In this document: positions 39,660-48,637 of the stretch, piece after piece
Position numbering within the stretch: position 1 is the first letter of the stretch
Layout of the letters: each line of letters opens with the position of its first letter
Origin: Streptomyces physcomitrii
GTDB taxonomy: Bacteria; Actinomycetota; Actinomycetes; Streptomycetales; Streptomycetaceae
DNA length: 64,000 nt
NCBI RefSeq assembly: GCF_012273655.1
Contig: NZ_JAAWWP010000012.1
Location: 124,001 to 188,000 of the forward strand
Direction of reading: 5' to 3'
The notes under the pieces: model-generated
Told to the model about the DNA's origin: nothing
What the model saw: the letters and a program-made list of their open reading frames with translations, nothing else
Databases searched by the model: none
Translations under genes and position numbers: made by a program

Positions 39660-39772
39660 GGGTGCCTCCGTCGTAGGTCGTCGGTGTCGGGTCCGGTGTT
39701 CCGGGGCTCGGCACGCCCGCCCGGCGGGTGCGCGGGGCGGGCGGCCGAGTGGACTCCGGGTGGGCCTCATGG

Positions 39773-39800
39773 TACGTATGGGTGGCGACGTTATACGTAT
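39773..39800. promoter_or_regulatory. Paired TACGTA palindromes between the LacI and MFS genes
   Basis: TACGTA occurs at 39773-39778 and again inside ATACGTAT at 39793-39800, centres 21 bp apart, in a locally AT-rich divergent promoter. Two helical turns of spacing would suit a LacI-type regulator. Confidence 0.4.
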
Positions 39801-39840
39801 TACTGATCATCCGCCGTGAGGGTGGGGGAGAGGGCCGGGG

Positions 39841-41100
39841 ATGGCGGCGGGGTATCTGGAGATCCTCAGGGCACGGCACGCGGCCAGGCTGCTCACGGGC
39901 ACCCTGGTCGGAAGGCTGCCCAATGCCACGGCCGCGATCGCGATCGTGCTCTTCCTCCGCGCGGAGGGCGGCAGCTACAGCCTCGCCGGGGCGCTGGCCG
40001 CGGTGTACGGGGTGGCCAACGCGGTCGGGCAGCCCCTCCTCGGCCGCCTCGTCGACCTGTACGGACAGCCCCGGGTGCAACTGCCCGCCGCGCTCGCCTC
40101 GGCGCTCGCCATGTCCGCCTTCGCCTTCACCGGGCCCTCGGCCCTCGGCGCCGCCTACCCGACGGTCGCCCTCGCCGGGCTGCTCACCCCGCCCCTCGAA
40201 GGCGGACTGCGCGCCCTGTGGTCCGACGTCCTGGACCGCGAGGAACAGGTGCACACCGCCTACGCGATGGACGCCGTGGCGCAGGAGGTCATGTTCACCG
40301 TGGGCCCCCTGCTCATCACCCTCTTCGTCTCGCTCTGGTCGGCCCAGGGCGCCCTGCTGCTGCTCAGCCTCATCGGGGTGCTCGGGGCGCTCTCGGTGGT
40401 CGTCTCGGAGCCCTCCCGGCGCTGGCGCAGCGCGCCCCGCGAGGCCCACTGGCTGGGCGCGCTGCGCTCACCGGGGCTGCTCGCGCTGCTCGGCGCCCTG
40501 CTCTTCGTGGGCATGGCGCTCGGCTCCATCGCGGTCGCCGGGGTCGCCTACGCCGACGAGAACGGCGGCGACTCCGTCTACGGCTGGATCATGGCGGGCA
40601 TCGGCTTCGGCGCGCTGCTCGGCGGATCGGTCTACGGGGCGCGGCAGTGGAGCGGGGAGCCGCACCGGCGGCTGGCCGTCCTGGTCGCCCTTCTGACGGT
40701 CTGCTACCTCCCCCTGGTGCTGACCCCGGGTCCGGTGGCGATGACCCTGCTCTCGGTGCTCGCGGGCGTCTTCCTGGCGCCGTGCATCGCCTGCGCCTTT
40801 GTCCTGGTCGACCGGCACGCCCCGCGCGGCACCGTCACCGAGGCCTTCTCCTGGCTGGTGACCACCTTCACGGTGGGCACGGCGGTGGGCACCGCCGCCG
40901 CCGGGCCGGTGGTCGAATGGGGCGGGATCCGCCCGGGATTCGCGGTCCCGGCGATCGTCGGAGCCCTGGCCCTGCTGGTCGTGGCGGCCACCGCGCGGGT
41001 GCTCGCGGCGCCCTCGAAGAGCGCTCTGGTGGCCCGCGGTTCGGAAAATGATCGAAACGGTGCCGCCGAACCCGGTTTGGGTACACGCCGTCAGGCGTAA
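39841..41100 (+). CDS. MFS transporter
   Basis: A 419-residue membrane protein with about twelve hydrophobic segments and the MFS loop-2/3 motif variant GQPLLGRLVDLYGQPRV near residues 60-75. Substrate unknown; export is as likely as import. ATG at 39841 after a purine-rich GGGGGAGAGGG. Its stop lies nine bases before the pafA ATG, so the pafA promoter must overlap its end. With the divergent LacI gene it forms a unit inserted between prcA and pafA. Confidence 0.88.
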   Translation: MAAGYLEILRARHAARLLTGTLVGRLPNATAAIAIVLFLRAEGGSYSLAGALAAVYGVANAVGQPLLGRLVDLYGQPRVQLPAALASALAMSAFAFTGPSALGAAYPTVALAGLLTPPLEGGLRALWSDVLDREEQVHTAYAMDAVAQEVMFTVGPLLITLFVSLWSAQGALLLLSLIGVLGALSVVVSEPSRRWRSAPREAHWLGALRSPGLLALLGALLFVGMALGSIAVAGVAYADENGGDSVYGWIMAGIGFGALLGGSVYGARQWSGEPHRRLAVLVALLTVCYLPLVLTPGPVAMTLLSVLAGVFLAPCIACAFVLVDRHAPRGTVTEAFSWLVTTFTVGTAVGTAAAGPVVEWGGIRPGFAVPAIVGALALLVVAATARVLAAPSKSALVARGSENDRNGAAEPGLGTRRQA

Positions 41101-41103
41101 TGT
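41098..41103 (+). promoter_or_regulatory. Candidate -10 of pafA
   Basis: TAATGT ends six bases before the pafA ATG at 41110; no ribosome-binding site is visible. This fits a leaderless pafA transcript initiated at the end of the MFS gene. No convincing -35 was found. Confidence 0.4.
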
Positions 41104-41109
41104 TCAGTC

Positions 41110-42471
41110 ATGGACCGCCGCATTTTCGGGCTGGAGAACGAGTACGGCGTCACATGCACGTTCAGGGGACAGCGCCGCCTGTCTCCTGACGAGGTGGCGC
41201 GGTACCTCTTCCGCCGTGTCGTGTCATGGGGCCGCAGCAGCAATGTCTTTCTGCGCAACGGCGCCCGCCTCTACCTCGACGTGGGATCGCACCCGGAATA
41301 CGCAACTCCCGAATGCGACAACGTGACGGAACTCGTCACCCACGACAAGGCCGGCGAGCGCATTCTGGAAGGCCTGCTGGTCGATGCCGAACGCCGCCTG
41401 CACGAGGAGGGAATCGCGGGCGACGTCTATCTCTTCAAGAACAACACAGACTCGGCGGGAAACTCCTACGGCTGCCACGAGAACTATCTCGTCGCGCGGC
41501 ACGGTGAGTTCTCGCGGCTCGCGGACATCCTCATTCCGTTCCTGGTGACGCGCCAGCTCATCTGCGGCGCGGGCAAGGTGCTGCAGACGCCGCGCGGTGC
41601 GGTGTACTGCGTGAGCCAGCGGGCCGAGCACATCTGGGAGGGCGTCAGCTCCGCGACGACCCGCTCCCGTCCGATCATCAACACCCGCGACGAGCCGCAC
41701 GCGGACGCCGAGCGCTACCGCAGGCTCCACGTCATCGTGGGCGACTCCAACATGTCCGAGACGACCATGCTCCTGAAGGTCGGCGCCACCGACCTCGTAC
41801 TGCGCATGATCGAGGCGGGCACCGTCATGCGTGACCTCACCCTGGAGAACCCGATCCGGGCCATCCGCGAGGTCAGCCACGACACCACCGGACGCCGCAA
41901 GGTGCGCCTGGCGAGCGGCCGCGAGGCCTCCGCCCTGGAGATACAGCGCGAGTACTTCGAGAAGGCCGCCGACTTCGTCGACCGGCGCGGCATCCGCACC
42001 GGCACCGTGGCGCAGGTCCTCGAACTCTGGGAGCGCACCCTCGACGCGATCGAGCAGGAGGACCTCGACCGCATCGGCACCGAGATCGACTGGGTCATGA
42101 AGTACAAGCTCATCGAGCGGTACCGCGAGAAGCACAACATGACCATGTCGCACCCGCGGGTCGCGCAGATAGACCTCGCCTACCACGACATCCACCGCCG
42201 CCGCGGCCTCTACTACCTCCTGGAGAAGAAGGGCCAGGCCACCCGTATCTGCAGCGACTTGAAGATCTTCGAGGGCAAGTCGGTGCCCCCGCAGACCACT
42301 CGGGCCCGGCTGCGCGGCGACTTCATCCGCCGGGCGCAGGAGCAGCGCCGGGACTTCACGGTCGACTGGGTCCACCTGAAGCTCAACGACCAGGCGCAGC
42401 GCACCGTGCTGTGCAAGGACCCCTTCCGTTCGGTCGACGACAGGGTGGAAAAGCTCATCGCCGGCATGTGA
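41110..42471 (+). CDS. pafA: Pup ligase PafA
   Basis: A 453-residue enzyme that phosphorylates the C-terminal Glu of Pup with ATP and joins it to target lysines. Glutamine-synthetase-like fold: [18 protein letters not shown], catalytic Asp57 in [15 protein letters not shown], and [11 protein letters not shown]. It lacks the Dop-type loop. It is a paralogue of dop at 34565. No ribosome-binding site; a probable leaderless start (see -10). A 17-bp-stem hairpin follows. Separated here from prcBA by the LacI/MFS pair. Confidence 0.97.
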   Translation: MDRRIFGLENEYGVTCTFRGQRRLSPDEVARYLFRRVVSWGRSSNVFLRNGARLYLDVGSHPEYATPECDNVTELVTHDKAGERILEGLLVDAERRLHEEGIAGDVYLFKNNTDSAGNSYGCHENYLVARHGEFSRLADILIPFLVTRQLICGAGKVLQTPRGAVYCVSQRAEHIWEGVSSATTRSRPIINTRDEPHADAERYRRLHVIVGDSNMSETTMLLKVGATDLVLRMIEAGTVMRDLTLENPIRAIREVSHDTTGRRKVRLASGREASALEIQREYFEKAADFVDRRGIRTGTVAQVLELWERTLDAIEQEDLDRIGTEIDWVMKYKLIERYREKHNMTMSHPRVAQIDLAYHDIHRRRGLYYLLEKKGQATRICSDLKIFEGKSVPPQTTRARLRGDFIRRAQEQRRDFTVDWVHLKLNDQAQRTVLCKDPFRSVDDRVEKLIAGM

Positions 42472-42507
42472 GTTCACCCCATCCGGTGAGGGTGGGCCGG
42501 GAACGTC

Positions 42508-42548
42508 ACGCGAGGCGTCGTACGTTGTGTGCGTACGACGCCTCGCGT
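42508..42548 (+). terminator. Terminator after pafA
   Basis: A 17-bp stem (42508-42524 with 42532-42548) and a seven-base loop, 37 bases after the pafA stop. Confidence 0.8.
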
Positions 42549-42687
42549 CGCCTCTGCCGTGCGGCACGGCGGACCCCGCAGGGGAGCGGGCCGGGACATC
42601 CGGGCTCTCCCGGGCCCAAGACGCCGCTTTCGTCAGTAAGGTGGCGCGCACGCCCACCACAAGATCGATCGATACGAGGCCCCCACC

Positions 42688-43683
42688 GTGCGCCGACGCT
42701 CCCTACTCCTCGCCGTCCCGGCCGGACTGCTGACTCTCGCCGGGTGCGGCGACGACAAGTCCGACAAGAGCAAGAAGCCCAGCAGCAGTTCGTCCCCCTC
42801 GTCCTCCTCGCCGCCGAAGGCGAAGATCGTGGACGGCCCGCTGCCCGCGGTCACCGGCGGCAAGGGGTTCCGCGACAAGCCGACCGTGGCCAAGGGGCCC
42901 GGCAAGCCCAGCTCCGACCTCGCGGTCAAGACCCTCATCCCCGGCAAGGGCACCGAGGTGGCCAAGGGCGACTACCTCCAGGCCGACTACCTGGGCCAGA
43001 TCTGGGACAGCGCGAAGGTCTTCGACAACTCCTTCGACCGCGGCGCGCCCGCCATCTTCCAGATCGGCGTCGGCCAGGTCATCCCCGGCTGGGACCAGAG
43101 CCTGGTCGGCAAGAAGGTCGGCAGCCGGGTCGAGCTGGCCATCCCGCCGGAGCTGGGATACGGCAAGCAGGGCAACCCGAAGGCCGGCATCAAGGGCGAC
43201 AGCACCCTCGTCTTCGTCGTGGACGTCGTGGACACCTTCAACGCCAAGAGCTCCGCCAAGGGCAAGAAGGTCGCGCAGGACAACATCGACGTGCCCAAGG
43301 TCTCCACCAACACCGACGGCAAGGCCCCCACCATCGAGGTGCCGAAGGCGAAGGCGCCGACCAAGCTGATCGACCAGTACGTCATCGAGGGCGACGGTGA
43401 GGAGCTGAAGGCCACCGACACCGTCCTCGTCCAGTACAAGGGCGTCCTGTGGGACAACGGCAAGGAGTTCGACTCCTCGTACAGCCGCAAGCAGCTCACC
43501 CAGTTCGGCCTCAACCAGGTCGTCAAGGGCTGGGCGCAGGGGCTCACGGGCAAGAAGGTCGGCAGCCGGGTGCTGGTCGTCGTCCCGCCGAAGCTGGGTT
43601 ACGGGGACAAGCCGCCGCAGGGCAGCCCCATCAAGAAGGACTCCACGATGGTCTTCTGCGTGGACATCCTGGCCAAGATGTGA
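42688..43683 (+). CDS. FKBP-type peptidyl-prolyl isomerase lipoprotein, two domains
   Basis: A 331-residue exported foldase. The lipobox LAGC (Cys near residue 20) follows a short signal, then a Ser/Pro/Lys-rich linker. Two FKBP domains follow (about residues 75-185 and 225-331), each with a VGQVIPGWDQ- or LNQVVKGWAQ-type strand and PPxLGYG; several aromatic active-site residues are changed, so one domain may be inactive. GTG at 42688 with GAGG about eight bases upstream; TAAGGT at 42637-42642 is a possible -10. Adjacent to a cytoplasmic FKBP and the PafBC genes. Confidence 0.88.
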   Translation: MRRRSLLLAVPAGLLTLAGCGDDKSDKSKKPSSSSSPSSSSPPKAKIVDGPLPAVTGGKGFRDKPTVAKGPGKPSSDLAVKTLIPGKGTEVAKGDYLQADYLGQIWDSAKVFDNSFDRGAPAIFQIGVGQVIPGWDQSLVGKKVGSRVELAIPPELGYGKQGNPKAGIKGDSTLVFVVDVVDTFNAKSSAKGKKVAQDNIDVPKVSTNTDGKAPTIEVPKAKAPTKLIDQYVIEGDGEELKATDTVLVQYKGVLWDNGKEFDSSYSRKQLTQFGLNQVVKGWAQGLTGKKVGSRVLVVVPPKLGYGDKPPQGSPIKKDSTMVFCVDILAKM

Positions 43684-43738
43684 GTCCCGGGATGCGAGAC
43701 TGTCCCGGTTGTCATCCGCACCAACAGGAGCAAGTGAC

Positions 43739-44113
43739 GTGAGCATCGACAAGCCCGAGGTCGACTTCCCGGGCGGCGAGCCCCCGGCCGACCTCGAGAT
43801 CAAGGACATCACGGTCGGCGACGGCCCCGAGGCCAAGGCGGGGGACACCGTCTCCGTCCACTACGTGGGCGTGGCCTTCTCCAGCGGCGAGGAGTTCGAC
43901 GCCAGCTGGAACCGCGGTACCCCGCTCCAGTTCCAGCTGGGCGCGGGCCAGGTCATCAGCGGCTGGGACCAGGGGGTGCAGGGCATGAAGGTCGGCGGCC
44001 GCCGGCAGCTGACCATCCCGGCCCACCTCGCCTACGGTGACCGCGGCGCCGGTGGCGGCCGCATCAAGCCGGGCGAGACCCTGATCTTCGTCTGCGACCT
44101 GGTCGCCGTCTGA
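43739..44113 (+). CDS. FKBP-type peptidyl-prolyl cis-trans isomerase
   Basis: A 124-residue single-domain cytoplasmic FKBP. It has VHYVG, FDASWNRGTPLQFQLGAGQVISGWDQG and IPAHLAYGDRGAGG, the standard drug-binding and active-site strands. GTG at 43739 with AGGAG about ten bases upstream. It lies 55 bases after the lipoprotein FKBP and probably shares its transcript. A hairpin with TTTT follows. Confidence 0.94.
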   Translation: MSIDKPEVDFPGGEPPADLEIKDITVGDGPEAKAGDTVSVHYVGVAFSSGEEFDASWNRGTPLQFQLGAGQVISGWDQGVQGMKVGGRRQLTIPAHLAYGDRGAGGGRIKPGETLIFVCDLVAV

Positions 44114-44163
44114 GAGATCCCGGCCCCGGGGCCCGCCCGAGCGGCGGACCCGGGCAGCCGCAG

Positions 44164-44204
44164 AGCCGAGGACCCGTGCCCGAGGGCAGGGGCCCTCGGC
44201 TTTT
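44164..44204 (+). terminator. Terminator after the FKBP gene
   Basis: AGCCGAGG (44164-44171) pairs with CCTCGGCT (44194-44201), with a further inner stem possible, followed by TTTT. Confidence 0.7.
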
Positions 44205-44261
44205 GCCGATCAACACCGGAGCGATACGGTCGGAGCCGAAGGACCGTGAGGAAGGGCGTAG

Positions 44262-45233
44262 ATGGCCATTGCCAAGGCCGAGCGGCTCATGAACCTCGCG
44301 CTGTGCCTCCTCGGCACACGCCGGGCGCTGAGCAAGCGCGAGCTGCGTGACTCCATCGAGGCCTACGTCGAGGCCTTCCAGCGGGGTTCCGCCGGCTCCG
44401 AGGAGTCCTTCAACCGGATGTTCGAGCGGGACAAGGACGATCTGCGCGAACTCGGCCTGGTCATCGAGACGGTGGAGAACCTCGACGGCGACGTCGGCTA
44501 TCTGGCCCGCCGGGACAGCAACCGCCTGCCGCCCGTCGCCTTCGACCCCGAGGAGGCGGCGGCCCTCGGCCTCGCCGCCAAGGTCTGGCAGCAGGCGCGC
44601 CTCGCCGGTGCCGCGAGCGGCGCCCTGCAGAAGCTGCGCGCCGCGGGTCTGCCCGAGGAGACCGGACCCGAGTCCACCCACGGCGCCCTCGAACCCCGGA
44701 TCCCCGTGCACGAGAGCGCCTTCGAACCGCTGATGCTGGCCTGCCGCGACCGCAGGCCGGTCGCCTTCGACTACCGCAAGTCCAACGCGGTGCGCCCCGA
44801 GCCCCGCCAGGTCGAGCCCTGGGCCCTGGAGTGCTGGCGCGGCCACTGGTATCTGGCCGGATTCGACCGGGACCGCGGCGCCGAGCGGGTCTTCCGGCTC
44901 TCCCGGATCACCGGCAAGGTGCGCAGCAGGGCGGGCCGGTTCACCGCCGAGGTGCCCGATGTGGTCACGGTGCGCGAGACCGTCGCGAGCTGGGCCGGGG
45001 AGGGCGGCGAGGGCACCGCCAGGATCCGGCTGCGCACCGGCTCCGGCTACCCGCTGCGGGCCAGGGCCCTGTCGGTGCGCGAACTCGGCGACGGCTGGGA
45101 CGAGTTGGAGATCCCGTACGGCCGCGGTCTGGACGCCTGGCTGGTGGAGTTCGGGCCGGACGCGGTGGTGCTCGGTCCCGCGGAGCTGCGGGCCGATGTG
45201 GTGGACCGGCTGCGTGCCGTGGCCAAGGGCTGA
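44262..45233 (+). CDS. pafB: DNA-damage regulator subunit PafB
   Basis: A 323-residue WYL-domain regulator. The N-terminal winged helix-turn-helix (about residues 1-75, MAIAKAERLMNLALCLLGTRRALSKREL) precedes a WYL domain (HWYLAGFDRDRGAERVFRLSRI, about 205-225) and a WCX-type C-terminal domain. In mycobacteria PafB and PafC act together as the LexA-independent activator of DNA-damage genes. ATG at 44262 with GAGGAAGGG upstream. It is followed 11 bases later by pafC, so the pair is co-expressed. Confidence 0.94.
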   Translation: MAIAKAERLMNLALCLLGTRRALSKRELRDSIEAYVEAFQRGSAGSEESFNRMFERDKDDLRELGLVIETVENLDGDVGYLARRDSNRLPPVAFDPEEAAALGLAAKVWQQARLAGAASGALQKLRAAGLPEETGPESTHGALEPRIPVHESAFEPLMLACRDRRPVAFDYRKSNAVRPEPRQVEPWALECWRGHWYLAGFDRDRGAERVFRLSRITGKVRSRAGRFTAEVPDVVTVRETVASWAGEGGEGTARIRLRTGSGYPLRARALSVRELGDGWDELEIPYGRGLDAWLVEFGPDAVVLGPAELRADVVDRLRAVAKG

Positions 45234-45244
45234 GGGGGAGCGAA

Positions 45245-46246
45245 GTGACTGCCGGACCCGCGCGTATCGCCCGCCCCGCGAACGCCATCGACCAGACCCG
45301 CCGGATGCTCTCCCTGGTGACCTACCTCAAGGAGCGCCCGGGGGCCCGGGTGGCCGACGTGGCCCGCGCCTTCGGGGTCAGCGAGGACGAGCTGATCAGC
45401 GACCTCGACGTACTGCCCCTGTGCGGGACCAGCTTCCGCGGCGGCGATCTGCTCGACATCGACACCGACGGCGAACACATCTGGTGGCACAACGTCGACG
45501 ACGTGGCCGAGCCGCTGCGCCTGGCCGCCGACGAGGCGACCGCGCTGCTGGTCGCCGCACGCGCCGTGGCCACCCTGCCCGGGCTGCGCGAGAGCGACCG
45601 CGGGGCCCTGCTGCGGGCCACCGCGAAGCTGGAGGCCGCGGCCGGGGAGGCGGCCGGGGCCAGCGCCCGGCTCTCGGTGACCTTCGAGTCCGAGGGCGGC
45701 GTCTTCGCCGATGTCGACCGGGCCATCTCCGAGCGGCGGCGGCTGTGGATCCGCTACTACTCGCCCGCCCGCGACGAGCTCTCCGACCGCGAGATCGACC
45801 CGATCCGCCTGGTCAGCATCGGGCACACCTATGTGGAGGCCTGGTGCCGCCGCTCCGAGGCGCGGCGGACCTTCCGCCTCGACCGGGTGGCCGAGATCAA
45901 GGTCCTCGACGAGCCCTCCGAGCCGCCCGAGGTGGAGCTGCGCGACCTCTCCGAGGGCCTGGTGCAGCCCGCCGCCGAGGACCCGGAGGTGGTGGTCGAG
46001 GTGGGCCCCGGCGGCCGCTGGGTCGCCGAGTACTACCCGCACGACAGCGCCGAGGAACTGCCCGACGGCGGGCTGCGGATCAGCCTGCGCGCCCCCGACC
46101 CGGGCTCGCTGCGCCGCCTCGCCCTGCGGCTCGGCCAGGACGGCCGGATCGTCGCGCCCCGGGAGCTGGCCGACAGCGCCCGGGACGCCGCCCGCCGGGC
46201 CCTCGCCGCCTACGACGGGCTCGACGCGGACCGGGAGCGGCTGTGA
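45245..46246 (+). CDS. pafC: DNA-damage regulator subunit PafC
   Basis: A 333-residue paralogue of PafB: N-terminal helix-turn-helix (MLSLVTYLKERPGARVADVARAFGVSEDEL), WYL domain (YVEAWCRRSEARRTFRLDRVAEI, about residues 195-220) and C-terminal domain. It pairs with PafB to bind RNA polymerase and the -26 region of PafBC promoters. GTG at 45245 with GGGGGAG just upstream. Its stop overlaps the GTG of the next small gene. Several matches to the PafBC promoter pattern lie in this window. Confidence 0.94.
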   Translation: MTAGPARIARPANAIDQTRRMLSLVTYLKERPGARVADVARAFGVSEDELISDLDVLPLCGTSFRGGDLLDIDTDGEHIWWHNVDDVAEPLRLAADEATALLVAARAVATLPGLRESDRGALLRATAKLEAAAGEAAGASARLSVTFESEGGVFADVDRAISERRRLWIRYYSPARDELSDREIDPIRLVSIGHTYVEAWCRRSEARRTFRLDRVAEIKVLDEPSEPPEVELRDLSEGLVQPAAEDPEVVVEVGPGGRWVAEYYPHDSAEELPDGGLRISLRAPDPGSLRRLALRLGQDGRIVAPRELADSARDAARRALAAYDGLDADRERL

Positions 46247-46617
46247 GCGGCCGGGGGCCGGGCGGACCGGGCGCCACCGGCGGGCCGGACGGCGGCGCCC
46301 CCGCGCTCACCGTCGCCCGGGAACCGGCGCCCTCCGCCGTCCGGGAGACCACCGGGCCCGCCGAGGAGTCCGTCACCGCCGCCCCCGGAGCGGGTGAGCC
46401 CGTGCGGTTCCGGGCCGGCTGCCCCGACTGCCGGGCGCGCTTCGAACTCCCCGCGGGCGCCCTGCGGCTGGCCGTCGGCGGGTCCAGCCGGACCACCTTC
46501 TACTCCTTCACCTGCCCCGAGTGCGGCGCGGCCGTCCGCAAGCCCGCCGGGGAGCGCATCGTCGAACTGCTCAGCGGCGGCGGGGTCAGCACCCTGCGGC
46601 TCCAGCCGAAGTCCTGA
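46243..46617 (+). CDS. Small zinc-ribbon protein
   Basis: A 124-residue protein of unknown function. The first 50 residues are disordered (Gly/Pro/Ala). Two CxxC pairs (Cys60/Cys63 in GCPDC and Cys91/Cys94 in TCPEC) form a likely zinc ribbon. The GTG overlaps the pafC stop (GTGA), so it is probably translationally coupled to pafBC. The coupling suggests a link with the damage regulator, but nothing in the sequence shows what it does. Confidence 0.75.
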   Translation: MSGRGPGGPGATGGPDGGAPALTVAREPAPSAVRETTGPAEESVTAAPGAGEPVRFRAGCPDCRARFELPAGALRLAVGGSSRTTFYSFTCPECGAAVRKPAGERIVELLSGGGVSTLRLQPKS

Positions 46618-46691
46618 CGGGTGCCCGGGCCCCGAGCCCGTTCTGCCGGGCGGATGCCGGGACTTCGGGCACCCTCCCCTAAGCTCGCAGC

Positions 46692-46904
46692 ATGTTCTGG
46701 GCAATGCTCGCGATCGGACTCGGCTTCGCCGGGATCGCGGTCCTCGGTGTACTGGCGGTCCGGGTCTTCACGGAGGCGCAGCGGCTCGGGCAGCAGGTGG
46801 CGCGGGCCACCGAGGAGATCGGCCGGGCCTCCGAGGAACTGGAGCGGGCCGCGATGACCGCGGCCCGCGCGCACGGCGAGAGCCTGCCCACGGATCTGCG
46901 CTGA
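46692..46904 (+). CDS. Small single-pass membrane protein
   Basis: A 70-residue protein: a membrane helix at about residues 3-25 (MFWAMLAIGLGFAGIAVLGV), then a charged amphipathic or coiled-coil stretch (TEAQRLGQQVARATEEIGRA). No named domain. TAAGCT at 46680-46685 ends six bases before the ATG and no ribosome-binding site is seen, suggesting a leaderless mRNA. It lies between the pafBC operon and tatA. Confidence 0.7.
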   Translation: MFWAMLAIGLGFAGIAVLGVLAVRVFTEAQRLGQQVARATEEIGRASEELERAAMTAARAHGESLPTDLR

Positions 46905-47141
46905 GCACCCGGCCCGGCACCGGGCGGCGGGCTTGAACGGATCGTGTCTGTCGGGCCCGGCCACCCGCCAGGTAGGCTTTTGCGCACGGCCCGAGGAATG
47001 GGGCGCGGGCCGTGACCGGGAGTACGCGCAGGTATTGCCGCACGTTCACCCCTGAGCGTTACGATCTCGGACAGCACGGTGGCCGGGACGCATCCGGTCG
47101 ACGGGCAGCATCGCCCACGCCGCCTCGGTGAGAAGGTAGAC

Positions 47142-47426
47142 ATGTTTTCTGGAAAGCTCGGCGCTCCCGAGATCATTCTCATCCTTGTCGTCATCATCCT
47201 GCTGTTCGGCGCGAAGAAGCTCCCGGACATGGCGCGCTCGCTGGGCAAGTCCGCCCGGATCCTCAAGAGCGAGGCCAAGGCGATGAAGAACGACGGTGGG
47301 AAGGACCAGGACCAGACCCCGGCCGACCCGCCCGTCTCGGAGCAGCAGCGCACCATCCAGGCCGCTCCCGGCGACGTCGACAGCTCGCGTCCCGTCAGCG
47401 AGCCGACGGACTCCACCAAGCGCTGA
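47142..47426 (+). CDS. tatA: Sec-independent translocase protein TatA
   Basis: A 94-residue subunit that forms the protein-conducting part of the twin-arginine pathway. N-terminal membrane helix (about 8-22, PEIILILVVIILLFG), the conserved FG hinge, then an amphipathic helix (KKLPDMARSLGKSARILK) and an acidic, disordered tail. ATG at 47142 with GAGAAGG upstream. TAGGCT (46973-46978) or TACGAT (47060-47065) could be its -10. It precedes tatC by 47 bases. Confidence 0.96.
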   Translation: MFSGKLGAPEIILILVVIILLFGAKKLPDMARSLGKSARILKSEAKAMKNDGGKDQDQTPADPPVSEQQRTIQAAPGDVDSSRPVSEPTDSTKR

Positions 47427-47473
47427 CTCAGGGCCGGAACCGACCGGCTCGCGGTACGAGATGAGGACGTGGG

Positions 47474-48421
47474 TTGCTCAAGTCTGCCCGCAAGAAGGAG
47501 AAGGATCCCGAGGGACGGATGTCTCTCGGCGATCATCTTCGTGAGCTCCGCAACCGGCTCGCGAAGGCCGTCCTGGCGATCGTCGTGGTCACGGTGGTCG
47601 CTGCCTTCTTCTACAAGGACATGATCGAGTTCTTCACCGAACCGATCCTCGACGCCGTCGGCTGCGAGGCCAGCTTCTCCGAGCTCGCGAAGCAGGAGAG
47701 CGGCACCTGTGCCCGGATCGTCCTCAACGGACTCCTGACGCCCTTCACCCTGGCGCTCAAGGTCTCCCTGACGGCCGGTGTGGTGCTCGCCTCGCCGATC
47801 TGGCTCTACCAGCTGTGGGCCTTCATCGCTCCCGGGCTGCACCGCCACGAGAAGAAGTACGCGCTCGCCTTCGTCGGCGCGGGCTTCCCGCTCTTCCTCG
47901 GCGGCGCCCTCTTCGCCTACCTCACGCTGCCCACCATGGCGACGGTGCTCCTCGACCTCTCGCCGGAGAACCTCGACAACCAGTTGCCCCTGGACGAACT
48001 GCTCGACCTGATCACCCGCATGGTGATCGTCTTCGGGCTCTCCTTCGAACTGCCGCTGCTGCTCGTGATGCTCAACCTCACCGGCATGATCACCGGCCGC
48101 CGGATGATCGGCTGGTGGCGCGGCATGATCATGGGCATCACCGTGTTCTCCGCGCTCGTCACGCCCAGCACCGACCCGCTGACCATGCTGGCGCTGGCCG
48201 GGCCGATCTGCTTCCTGTACTTCGTCGCCGCCGGGTTCTCCCTGGTCAACGACCGCCGCAAGGCCCGTATCGCCGCGCTCGGCCCCTCCGAGGACGAGGC
48301 CTCGGAGCTCGACTCCCCGGAGGAGATCGAGGAGGTGGAGGCGGTGGCCTCCGCGCCCGCCCTGCCGGAGCAGGCCGGTTCGGACCCGCACCGGGTCAAC
48401 GGCTACGACGATGTGACCTGA
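47474..48421 (+). CDS. tatC: Sec-independent translocase protein TatC
   Basis: A 315-residue receptor for twin-arginine signal peptides with six membrane helices. Conserved HLRELRNRL near the N-terminus, FYKDMIEFFTEPIL and LYQLWAFIAPGLHRHEKKYA are family signatures. The last 60 residues are acidic and disordered. A TTG at 47474 with GAGGACG upstream is the start; no ATG or GTG lies before the conserved N-terminus. Its last codons form the first copy of a tandem repeat that continues downstream. Confidence 0.95.
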   Translation: MLKSARKKEKDPEGRMSLGDHLRELRNRLAKAVLAIVVVTVVAAFFYKDMIEFFTEPILDAVGCEASFSELAKQESGTCARIVLNGLLTPFTLALKVSLTAGVVLASPIWLYQLWAFIAPGLHRHEKKYALAFVGAGFPLFLGGALFAYLTLPTMATVLLDLSPENLDNQLPLDELLDLITRMVIVFGLSFELPLLLVMLNLTGMITGRRMIGWWRGMIMGITVFSALVTPSTDPLTMLALAGPICFLYFVAAGFSLVNDRRKARIAALGPSEDEASELDSPEEIEEVEAVASAPALPEQAGSDPHRVNGYDDVT

Positions 48422-48526
48422 GCCGTCCCGGGCCCTAGCTATCGAGGGGTCCCGGAGACGTGACCCGAGCCGTACCCGGGATGTGCCCTGAGCGGTTCCC
48501 GGGACGTGACCCGAGCGGTTCCCGGG
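48411..48526 (+). repeat. Imperfect 23-bp repeats spanning the tatC stop
   Basis: Copies at 48411-48432, 48458-48480, 48481-48503 and 48504-48526, close to ACGTGACCCGAGCGGT followed by TCCCGGG. The first contains the last tatC codons and stop. The three later ones are non-coding. Confidence 0.85.
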
Positions 48527-48637
48527 GCGTCCGCCGCCGCCCAGCCGACGGAGCGTCAGCGGCGGCCCGCGGCAACGGAGTCCGCGGGCTCTGCCGGAGC
48601 TGTTGCCCTGGCGGGCGGCGGTTTATATCGTCCAGCC

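Noticed and set aside
41081-41103. PafBC-pattern promoter for pafA
   Set aside because: A -10 is present, but the nine bases at the correct distance (41081-41089) do not resemble TTGTCRGTG.
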